Shown: one piece after another, positions 1 through 10,800 of the stretch
Numbering within the stretch: position 1 is the first letter of the stretch
Layout: each line of letters begins with the position of its first letter
Assembly (NCBI RefSeq): GCF_001949145.1
Contig: NW_019091554.1
Span: 285,898 to 349,897 of the forward strand
DNA length: 64,000 nt
DNA from: Acanthaster planci
Lineage: Eukaryota; Echinodermata; Asteroidea; Valvatida; Acanthasteridae
Direction: 5' to 3'
Position numbers and translations under genes: made by a program
The notes under the pieces: model-generated
Seen by the model: the letters and a program-made list of their open reading frames with translations, nothing else
The model's database searches: none
Told to the model about the DNA's origin: nothing

Positions 1-1614
1 CCAACACGTCGTATTTTCTGAAAATTAAACCAAGTGATCACTGCCCCCAAAACATTCAATGAACAGTTACTTATCCACAGCACAATTGACAAAAACAATT
101 TGCTGTCAAGTGTTTGTGGATTTCAAGGTGAAATTGAGAGAGGAAAAAATGGAATGTCTGTATCGGCTGGCAGATTTCTTTTCAGAATTTCCTGAAAACA
201 AGTCAGCAGATTTTTACAGTAGGCAAGACTGAATTGCACTGCGGATGTGTTTGCCTACACATTTTTGCGCACAAAAATTTTCTCTAAAAAACACTTGGGT
301 GAATACTCAGAGATAGGCGACACGCGACGGACGACGCACGGCGAACGAAGGGCGACGGCAGATATGGCAGTCATAGTTCCGTGTTAGCCGTAAAACAAGT
401 TGTGTGGTAGTAAGGGTATCCTCCACCATTCTTTGCTTCCATTGACTTCCCCTTTTTAAGCCTTTTCAAGTCTGACTTCAAGGGACCATGAAATAGAAAT
501 ATTGTACTAAATTGTACTAAAAACTCTTGAAATTGCACCTCCGGGTTTCAATTTACCTGATTGTTTACTTTTGCTCTGCAATTTTAACTCATACTTTGGA
601 GCTTTTTTAGTGTTTATGCAAATGCACATTTACATATTCATGAGCAAAACTATGATGTCATCCAAGGCACCAAGCCTCAATTTTGCACTATTTGTGCACA
701 GAAAATTCCCAGATTTTTAATTTCCTTTGGTAATTCATTGTTGTGTAAGTATGTGGCAATAGGCAAGCAAGCGACCTTTTCACAGGAATGTTTTCAGATA
801 GCAAATTTGGAGCTCACAATTTGAACATGAAAGCATGCAAGATGTACCATATCTTCCTTGATTTACATCAAAGGAAAAACAACCTCACTTGTCAAAAAAT
901 TCTTCGTCAATTTGGAAAGTTTCAAAAGTGCACTTTTCAGTTCACATAACTCATAGCAAGAAGTCAAACAGTCTTCGTACCTATAAGAATAGAACAGAGA
1001 TACGCAAAAAGTGATTCTAAGAAAAATTCATTTCATGGATCCTTTAATTAAGTAGGCGCCTGAATGCGCGGCTGAAAATACGGCTGGAGACCGACTATTG
1101 GGCCGAATAGGTGGCAAGCTTCACGCTGATACGACTAGTGAGTAGTGCCCTGACTGGGTACTTCAGGACATAGTCAGAAATGATCCCTGTTAATTTCTGT
1201 CGACCTTTTGCGCTTGTGGGAAAGCAAAGTTGTTTTAGTGCGGTGTATTTCCTTTTAGACCAGAAAGTAATAGCTATAAAACAAAAGTTTAAAAAAGTGA
1301 CAAAACTGAGAAAAAATGACGTTGAAATTTGTGCCCCTGTACTTTTTAATGGGCCGCTCAAGCTTGTTGCTTCCACTTGCCATTTATACACTTGCGCACA
1401 ATAATAATAATTTATTAGCGAACTGGTCCATCACATGTGATCAACGACCCAACAACCAGATGACGAGAATTTATGCAGGTAGTGTATACATGTAAAATGT
1501 TCCGTCAAATACCTTTTTGGTTGAAGACGCAGACGCACCCATACAACCTTTGCATGAGCGTGGCACCACTTCATTAATGGCTTCTTATCACCGAATAATT
1601 CTAAAATCCCACAG
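1..1614. other. Intron or upstream sequence of the SLCO gene, no exon recognised
   Basis: This AT-rich stretch lies 5' of the terminal SLCO exon, so it should be the last intron of that gene if the gene extends to the left. I looked for other transporter-like exons on both strands and recognised none. The only open frames are short and of random composition. A CG-richer patch near 310-400 holds imperfect repeats of a GACGACG type. Confidence 0.5.
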
Positions 1615-1889
1615 GATTCATACCAGCCCCGGTCCTCCTGGGTGCCATTATCGACACTCAGTGCTTGTACTGGCAAGAGTCGTGCGATGTCACAGGAGAA
1701 TGCTTTCTGTACGACCGGCCTGGCCTCAAGTTCGCCTTCATCGGCTTCACGGCCGGTTTCAGATTTCTGGCCTGGGTGTTTTTCTGTATAAGTTCCGTCT
1801 TCATCTTTAAGGTAAACAAGGGCACCCGTCGCGACCATTTCAAGTCAAGACACACAAGTGATCAAAGAGGTACTTATGAGCGCGTCTGA
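1615..1889 (+). CDS. SLCO: Organic anion transporter (SLCO/OATP), terminal coding exon
   Basis: This exon encodes the C-terminus of an OATP-family membrane transporter, which moves amphipathic organic anions across the plasma membrane. It opens after a good acceptor (CCCACAG at 1608-1614) in phase 1. It reads FIPAPVLLGAIIDTQCLYWQ, then the cysteine-rich motif C-x(3)-G-x-C-x(2)-YD, then a hydrophobic helix (GFTAGFRFLAWVFFCISSVF) and a short basic, polar tail ending at TGA. The order I-P-x-P-x-x-x-G-x-x-I-D, then C-x-x-W, then G-x-C-x-x-Y-D, then the last transmembrane segment is the standard end of OATPs. About 91 residues are encoded. The rest of the gene lies to the left of the window. The member of the family cannot be told from this exon alone. 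Confidence 0.87.
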
Positions 1890-4446
1890 CCCTACCTCAA
1901 GCGGGATACCAAGTATTGCCTTTCTAATTTCAATCGACAGATGAGTCTGTAAATGCACTAAACTTATGATCTCGTCGCAAGAAGAAAGTATCGCGCATTA
2001 TGTCCTCAACACCTGCAGATCCCATATGCCATGGTGCAAAGCACGCTTGGCTATTTTACAACTGAATGTGCACATCCAAATGGCGTATCACTCGCTTGGT
2101 AGTCGTTGCAGTTAGGACCATCATTTTTTTCATGATTAAAGAGTACCAACACTCATAACATACATCATCAGACTTGAAACGCTTTGTTCTCCTTTCCCAA
2201 TTGCTTTTGTTGTCATTCACTAGCTTCACTGTCATTCCTTAGCACCATGTCCAGTTTTTGTGCCTCCCTCAACTGGTAATATCAAACATGGAAAGCTAGA
2301 GTTGTCAATAAAAAACCAAAAACATTAAAGGCAAAACAACCTCATCTTCGTGTGCATTTGGACGAGTCTGCCTTGGTAATCTGGATGGTTTGTGTTTGCA
2401 TTTTGACTTCAGCAAATGAAATACGAACCAGCGAACGATAAGGACGGAAGGGCAACGCAGAACGGTGAAGACGTCAATGGCGGGGCGAATAACGGGCTGA
2501 AGAAAATGTCTTCCAAGGAAGCAGATGTGTAATCTCATTACAAGGATAAAACTCCTGGGGCACTGTTCGCCGCTTCGTCGAAGTTTTCCGGATGCCTCTT
2601 TTTGTCAATTCTGATTCACTTTTGATAGGCCTGAGAATTTTCTTTTTGTAAAACTTACGTGGTTTAGAGTACGTGCTACGGAACAAAATGGCGAGCCTCT
2701 ACAATCCATATTTCTTTCTGAAATCAATCAAAACATTTTAGTGAAAAGATAACCGTCTAACCATGTTGTAACACTGATGAGCTTCAGAGATAACGACGTT
2801 TATGCAAAATTTTGAAAAAAAAAATTGTAAGTTCCAAAAAACAGCATTCCTGCAATAGCAATGAAGCAAGAGTTTCACACAATTTGAAGGAATAATTCTA
2901 CCGATTTGTGTTTTAAAGCATAAAGTTGATTGGGAAGTCGATAGCAAATAACACGTTTGTGGATGATTTGTGGGATTTGAATGTATCGGTAACCCTAAAA
3001 TAAAGCAGTATTAAATTTACTTTGCTTCTAAATGTAAATATTTACCCTCTCAAAATTATTTTATAGTTTGAAGCCTTCTGCTACATCGTTGTTTGCTTCA
3101 GAATTATAAACATTTGTTATTGCTTTTTTATAAACAAAACAATTGTACAGGGTCTAAACAATAATATCAAATTTTAAAAAGAAAAGCTCAAAAATGCAGC
3201 GCTAAAGACCTGGACCTTTGCTTTAATCATTTTAAGTGAATATTTTGCTTTGTGTATAAAGCAGCAGACTTCCTTATCCAAATAAATTTTGTACAGTGGA
3301 CTTTTCGCATTAACTCGTTAAACATTTAATAATTATGTTATCAATGTTATTCCATGTTTGTAGTTTTTTTTTTTTTTAAAAAGATAAGCCAAAATGGAAT
3401 GTCACAGGCAAACCAGAGGGAATTCAATGAATTTGGCGATTTTATGTTTGTATTATACCAGTATATAAATACGATGCTCCTAGGGCATAAATTCATCTAC
3501 GGAAGATTATTGCCTCGCTACTTCAGTAATTCCACACAAAATGAACAAATATTTTCAAAACAAAAATTTAAAATGTAACAGTTGGTAAGAAACAATGTGA
3601 CTGCTATTCTAATACAAGGAATAAAACAAATTCTAGTACATGGAATAAATCAAAGATCCCCAATGCATACATATATGCAAGACAGATTCAAACGTGCCCA
3701 ATCACTGTGAGTTATCAGCAATTATCGCTACACCCAGCACAGTGTGGGCGGATACAAGAAAGTTGATGGGTTTGTCTGCTTATATCACCGCCAACGCCAC
3801 CAGAATTTGAGTAATAATTTCAATTACGGCAAAAGGGGAAAACCTACCTATTCAAACTTACCAATACTTTCACTGTAGTTGTATTGTGGTAGCTATCCAA
3901 GTATCTATGCAGTTTCACCCCTCCCCTTTGCCACGAGGATTAAGCTGATTAAAATACGTAGCTACTTGACATTTGTATGACACAACTTAGTTAACTGCTA
4001 TCAAACACAATGCATTTATGTCGGCTGTATGCATTGCGATCCCGCCAAAGCTAAATATCGAATTTCACGTCTAATGGCACAAAAGTGAACTCAAAATGTA
4101 GACATAATGTACACATGTTTTGCCGTCAAATGACCGTGGTGCTACGGCCTGCAAAACAGAAGGGCAATTTGTTGGTAAGGAGTTGGTAAAAGGTCTACTG
4201 ACTCTCCAAATATTCCAGTCTTAGTTGGATTTCACTCACCGTCGTGTTTGTAGCAGTCTAATTCGTGAAACAAGTCCATCAGCTGTCCGCTAAAGTTGTT
4301 ACTTGCTGGCTGGGTTGTATAGTTCCTTATCTGTGTTGTGCAGGAATTCCCTAATTGCTTACCCAAGATCTTCAGCCCTTCTTAACCACGTGAACTTACT
4401 AACAGTCCTTATCACGGCTGCCTATTGTTGTTGGTATAGTCTCAGG
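1890..4446. other. SLCO 3' UTR and tail-to-tail intergenic spacer
   Basis: This stretch lies between the plus-strand SLCO stop and the minus-strand FKBP stop, so it should hold the two 3' UTRs. It is AT-rich, with poly-T and poly-A runs near 2818 and 3365. I see no coding exon, RNA gene or clear repeat in it. Confidence 0.5.
2307..2312 (+). terminator. Candidate polyadenylation signal AATAAA for SLCO
   Basis: A canonical AATAAA lies about 420 bases after the SLCO stop codon on the same strand. It is the first one I see downstream. No transcript evidence is available, and AATAAA occurs often by chance in AT-rich DNA. Confidence 0.3.
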
Positions 4447-4852
4447 TCAGACAACCCGATTCAGTCCCCCATCGCTCTCGTGATCGCTGACTCTGTAAAA
4501 CTTGATCTTCCTGTCTGGGTACTCGACGGTGTAAATGCAGTAGGCGACCAAGATGAAGAGAATGACTGCCACTGGGATGGCGAGAAACTGCAGCTTGTAC
4601 AAAAGGCCTGAGGGGTCAAAAGGCTCCGGGTTCCCTTCTGTGTCATCGTCATCGTCATCCATGTCTGACGTGCTGTCGGTGGCGTTTGTCATGAATCCGT
4701 CCGCCGCTCCGTTTCCAGTGAGTGATAGGTTAACGTCATCAATAGCCAGCACGTGGACCCAAAAGTTGAGGTCAGTCCTTGGGGGTATGATGGGAGGCCT
4801 GCCATCTTCGCCATAAGCAAGGGAGTAGGGTATCTTCAATTGAAGTTCGTCA
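4447..4852 (-). CDS. Membrane FKBP, last exon: C-terminal FKBP strands, TM helix, tail
   Basis: The exon begins after an acceptor (TTACCACAG on the minus strand) in phase 2. It completes the fold with LKIPYSLAYGEDGRPPIIPP and the final strand LNFWVHVLAIDD. Then come a glycosylation-prone linker, an acidic run of six aspartates, and a helix (LQFLAIPVAVILFILVAYCI). The polar tail ends in GLNRVV and has no KDEL or KKxx retrieval signal. The homologous FKBP11-like gene has one more intron inside the part that corresponds to this exon. Confidence 0.85.
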
Positions 4853-7800
4853 CTGTGGTAATTGCAAATATCAAAAGGCAAATTTAAGGCCGTTTTCCAA
4901 TACTCAACTTCGTCTCCGTCTCAGGCTTCGTTCCCGAAACCACTCCCCGACTGTGGGCCTGAGGCGTTTAAATCAAATTGGATTACTGTAAGTTTTTGCT
5001 CTCTTGCATCTTATTTGATGTTCTTAGTAAAAAAAAACAATTGAAGTCTGAGACGGAGCCGAAGTTGAGTATTGGAAAACGCCTTACTTTCGAAATACAG
5101 AAATCTCGAGCTCAAGACAGGGTCAGCAATAAAGACTTTTATGACCCTGATTATACATGTACATAATTCAACAGTTCCTTATAAAGAAAATTTCATCAGG
5201 TTCATATGACGTCACTTACTTGACGCATGCACCTTGCAGCGCCATGTTCCATCCTTTAGTGAGTCTGGGATCACCCAGGGTGAATTTAAAAGACTCGTTT
5301 CTTGCAAAAGAAGAGTCGAAAACTGTCCCGTTATCGAAAGTTCCCTGAAAGAAAATTCACAGTAAGCATACTTAAACATTATTTTTATCCCATGAACTCA
5401 AACAGAACACTTAATTTGCAGTGAAATATGGACGGGCTGCGTAGCACCTTGATCATAATATCGACAAGAATATAATATCAAATCAGTGCTCTGAAATACG
5501 CGATTGCCGAGCTTTCGGTAACTGAGTACCTTCTTCAAGGCAAGCAGATTCAGTTTGCAGTTTCTGATTTGACAGAAGAAGGAGCTGCAGTGGTGCCTTC
5601 TGATGCAGTCAAGGTCATTCTCCAAACACATCACGTGTGGAATAAGGAGCATGAACATGCAAACCTTTCAAGCCGAAGTCCCTCAAACCGATGGACTAAG
5701 TCTAAACTCGAACCCCTCCAAGGCCAAACAGGAAACCCACGGTCTGAAAGCCTATAATTTTCTTCAAGAACTGACTGTAGTGCTCGTTAGACAAAAACAG
5801 CAGCGACCATTTGCCACCTTTGTTTTCCGCTTCTTTTTGTTTCGGCCTAAACCTCTGTCCGCCAGCTTACCTCATAGTCTACTGTCAAGAAATTGCCATC
5901 TCTTGCCTGTGCAGCACTGCAGTTCCCCTCAACCTGAAAAACAGAGGTTCTGAAATGTGGTGAGCTGGACAAACAGACAGCTGGGAAAGCTGGGACAAGC
6001 TGCTTAAATCCTCGACAAAGGCAAAATGATGGAGCAAGTTATTAAAATGCAGGCTGCTATCAATCAATTATGCGCAATATACAATATTATTAACCATTTC
6101 GCATGTAAGCGAATAAAATACGATTTATTACACGGTTGCAAAGCCTTTCAAAAGATCCAATTCAGAAAGGAGATGCATAGCCTATACGCGCTTATGCATT
6201 ATGACACAAATGGTGAAAATGTCACTTTTTATGTGCAAAACCACGCAGCTACAGTAAAAGGAACACTGACGTGAAAAGCAACCATTCTGCTCCTCGCTCA
6301 GCTTACACGCATTCAAAATTTTCTGCAGGTTTTCAGATGTTCATACAATCGTCGACTTACAGCAATATTTATGAAGACAGCAATGCATCTGTCATTTCGA
6401 AGGTGAAACATGTTGCGCGGTCTTTCAATTTTGTGTGCTTTCATTTGCATAACCGACTATATTTGTATTTTTGCGTTCAAGAAGTATTGGGTTGTCAGCA
6501 GTCTATAAAACATTTTAGCAGTAGCCATTCAACATTATATCAAAAGTGCATCAAAGTCTCATCTCTTTGGGCACTGATATCTCAAATTTAATCATAAGAA
6601 TACAAAACCCTGTCCTGTGACCACATTGTCAATGCGACATGAGACTGTTATGAGTAACAGGTGAAAAACTTGAAAGACTGTCAATGTTTAGCATATTGGA
6701 ATGCGATTTTAGGGTAAGAAGTCCTTAATTATCTAACTTTCCTCTAATTTTACAAGTCCTTTGGCGGTCAGGGTTAAAGGTCAAACTTCAACTATTGTCA
6801 TTCACATCCTGCCAACGACTCCGGCCGATTTGAATGCAGGCTTATGTTACACCTCTTCGTTACTTAAAGCACGTAGCAGATTTCGCTGTAGAGGTTCATT
6901 TTTAAAGGAACCCCCCCCCTGAAAAATCTGATGCTAAACGTTGCAAGATGCCCAACGCAAACACCATGGACCAGCACAATATAACAAAGTTCAAGGCCTT
7001 TCCTGTTGGTACTTCAAGCATATAGGGACAGTCCACTATTTCAAGCCCCATTGAAAACAACCCTGAGATTTCTGAAACACAAATGNNNNNNNNNNNNNNN
7101 NNNNNNNNNNNNNNNNNNNNNNNNNNNNNNNNNNATTACATTTTTATTATTCGTACAAAACAAAATCACCCCCCATAAGTGATTTTTCCAAAGTCTGATT
7201 GCAGCCATTTTTCAAGTGGCAACCCTCAACTTTTTTGGGCACTTAGGACCATTTTTCAACCGTAGTTTTTAGCCATTTTGCTCTCATATGAAAGCTCAAA
7301 GACCCAGGGAGTTAATTCCAGCAACGATTTACACAATCTCACCATTTTGGGGGCTAAACCATCTCCTTTCTCAAAAGATACTGTGGGGGCACTTTTAATG
7401 CTAATGAGCTGGCCAGAAATTCTCACTTGAATTAGTGGTCTGCACCCATAATGCACCTGCAGGTGTCTGGTTATATAAGATGGGGTGTGCAAAGTATCAG
7501 GGTTTCCGTCTGATTATTCATGAAGTTTTGTTGAATTGGGGTGCTGAGACCAGGTGGTCAAGTGTGACATAATTTTATTTCCATTTCCTTCCGGTTATGA
7601 GCCTGATGAGCGTTATTACAGATATTGGATCTGTTTAATTACCAGCAATCCATGCACACTTTTACCCGCTCAAATTAAGAGGAACCGAAACTTTCGTATT
7701 TGATGTCTTTTTGTTCGTTTTGTCGTCGTCGTTATTGTTGTGGTTGTTTTTTCCTTCCTTGCAGTGCCTCATTTCGGCACAGGCCAATTGGATACATTTT

Positions 7801-10800
7801 CAGCATGCACTGGTGTAGGAGGTAATTTTCGTCCTGAAATAACTTACCGTAACCCCTACAAAATGGCATAATGTTAGTATAGATACATAAATGAAAAAAA
7901 AGGCTGAGAAAGCAGTTAAGCTGACGGCTGAAGGGGATTTATATGTCCATTGCTCTTTGCATTTGTGTATGTGTGAGTACAGGACGGAAAGGGCTTCGAT
8001 CCAGGTTAAATTTATGTCTTTGCTATTAGGAAATAATTTCCACTTTCAGGAATAACTTCTACTCCCTAATAGGAAGACTTATGAACTTAGTCTCTCTCTC
8101 TCTCCATACTGAACTGGAATTAGTTTGACAGATACGGGAGCCGTTCTTTTAAAATTGGACAACAAATCTAACGGAAGCGAAATCGCAGAATTCGAAAGTG
8201 AAACCGAACGTGGGATGGAGGCTATGAGTTGCTAGCATATCCATAGTGTCTCAGAGGCTGTTTTTGTCATTTCAATTTACTTACAATGAATGCACAAGAG
8301 ATTTACTCGAGCCTATCCCAGTGATACAAAACTCTTGTCTTCTGAGGACGCGTTAACGCATAACCTCTACTAATGTAACAGAAACAATCTAATCAAGTGC
8401 CCTACTACCGTGCATTCCTCACAAGCCCCTGGTTTTCTCTGGCATATCGAAAGGTGCCCTGGTGTCATCGCATTGATCCAATCACAGATGTAAACTCTGA
8501 CCCGCCTGGGGTCCATTTTCAATCGATAAACTGCTCCTGAATCGGTGGTTGAGGGTAATTTAGATGCGGCTGGTGTGGCTGATGCAGAAGCACAGGTTTT
8601 GCATAGATACAGGGGACCGTGAGGTACCGTGAAATGGAACATTTTATCAAATTTTGACATTGTTAACAACAACCTTGGAGAAAATATTTCGATCTCTTTG
8701 ACTGTTTTAGACTACAAAATATTAAAGTTTTTTGCTGAGGCCGTTAAACGTCTCCGTCAGACACTCGTTTGGTGCCTTGTTTTCAAAGGTCCCAATTGCC
8801 ACGTTTGTATTCTATACATTAAATTACCATTTCCCTTTGTTTAGGAAACTTAAGCTTAAAGGTTGTCCATTACAACACCACGAAATTATGGTTTCATTCA
8901 ATTTACACTAAATCTCTCTTAGCAATCGATGTGGATTTTGCACAATTTACATCAATACAAAATACAGAAAAATATTCAAAAACACATTTACATTACAATA
9001 AATAACGAAAGTAACATACGTAGTTTTTGTATTTGTGATAGAAAATACGGGTAGGCTTAGCAATTATTATACTGTTACTGCAAGTACACGCTTGCCCTTG
9101 TTTCGATTATTGTCCCCTCGTAAAAATTAATTTTAGATGAACCCGCTAAATTGAGATATTGTTTGACCTTGGCGACGGGAGCAGGTATCCGTTTTTCCGG
9201 AATTCTACCGCTTGCTGTCCACATTTAATTGGATGCACTGCGCGCGAGCGAGAGTAGGTCTTAATAATCGCGATGTACTCTGCTGGCTGAGGTAAAGGCC
9301 ACGATTCGATCTAATTCTTGTCTAACCTTTTATTCTGGGGACGTTTCAGAACGATCTTTACAGCCAGCATTGCCCAGTACCTCCATGCATCAAAGGGTGC
9401 TAACGCATTTCCGATCTCGTTTATAAAAATGTTTTGTGAAGGAGTTGCGAGGCATTATGGGTAGATTTAGCAGCATGATCAATGCACTCACAAATATAGA
9501 AATGTTGACTCGGATTAAAGGCAAGACAAATCTTTCCAATCAAAAATCCAAGAAATGAGAGGTTGTCAAGATAAGGCGGAGAGAAAACAAGAGTATTTTT
9601 ACTTCATCATTTTTGCCTATATAATTGTCTGTTGGGTCCTTAGAGTGCAGCGGACCTTAGAATTCCTTATTTGCCGAATCAACGGACTTTTGTCGCATTT
9701 GGAAATGAAATTGTGGCCGTGTATTTACATTCAACAAAAAGATATGATTAGTCTTAAGCGATTTCATTAATAATTTATCTGAAACAAGTCATCTACTCAC
9801 TTGAACAAGTTCAACTTTGAGGCACTCCATAGATTTAATGATGGACTTGTTCAAAGATGGGTTAGAATTACATACAAAACTGCCTTCAATTTGACACACA
9901 GCTCCAGTACCAGTCCAAGGCCAACCCTCGTATACCAAAATGCTGTAGTGTATACTTAATTTTAAAAGGATGTCGCAGTCCACAGTGCAGGTGGTGAGAG
10001 TATTTTCTGTTCAAGGCACCTGTGCAAAACTACTCGAAATGCAATTAAACACTGACTTTGGCAAATGACATCAAGCCCACTTAAGTTAATTGAACACAAA
10101 AGTATATTTTTTCTTTTTTACCATTAATGACTAATTCTTAATATTGACAACAATAGGTTTATTTACATGTACATATTTCTTCGGCTGTTAGCTGTACCTT
10201 TAGCATTTCAAAGTGCCTTCCCGTTTTGTTTTTTCCCCAGGTGAGATGGCAAAATGTGCATTGCAGCAATGAATCACTTAGTTTGAATTTCATAATGCTG
10301 AAAGGTAACCTTCACAAGAAATATAAAATGTGTGATATGATGGATTTTTGTATTCTGGGGACTGACTTCGGCTCAACTATGACTAGTTGACTAAGAGATG
10401 ACGTCAAAATTACTCCAAACAAACTGATTAGTTGGTTGTCCCAAGAGAGTAATTTATTTCAGTTGTACTGGATGGGTTTTTTAGGGCCATTTAGATCATG
10501 CTATTACATGAGGGCTCCAAGTTGCCAGTACAATGTACGAAATACAAGTCGGGTAAATTTATGTATGCCAGCTGGTACAAACTAACGTGGTCACACTTCT
10601 TGTACAGCTGCGCTAGTGTTCAACAATGTACTATTATGATGCATGTCAAGCATGAGCAAGTCGAGCACCCAAAACGGGAGAGTTTCTAAACAGAAGTCTG
10701 CAACAAAATAACTCCTGTCAAACGTTCATTCAAATTCGGCCTACAGAGCCGAAAAAGAGGGCACGTTGTGACCCACAGATGACTTGACACGCTTGGTGCA

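Noticed and set aside
5207-5214. Perfect CRE-like TGACGTCA
   Set aside because: It lies just inside an intron next to the donor of a membrane-FKBP exon. A single 8-mer far from the promoter is not enough evidence.
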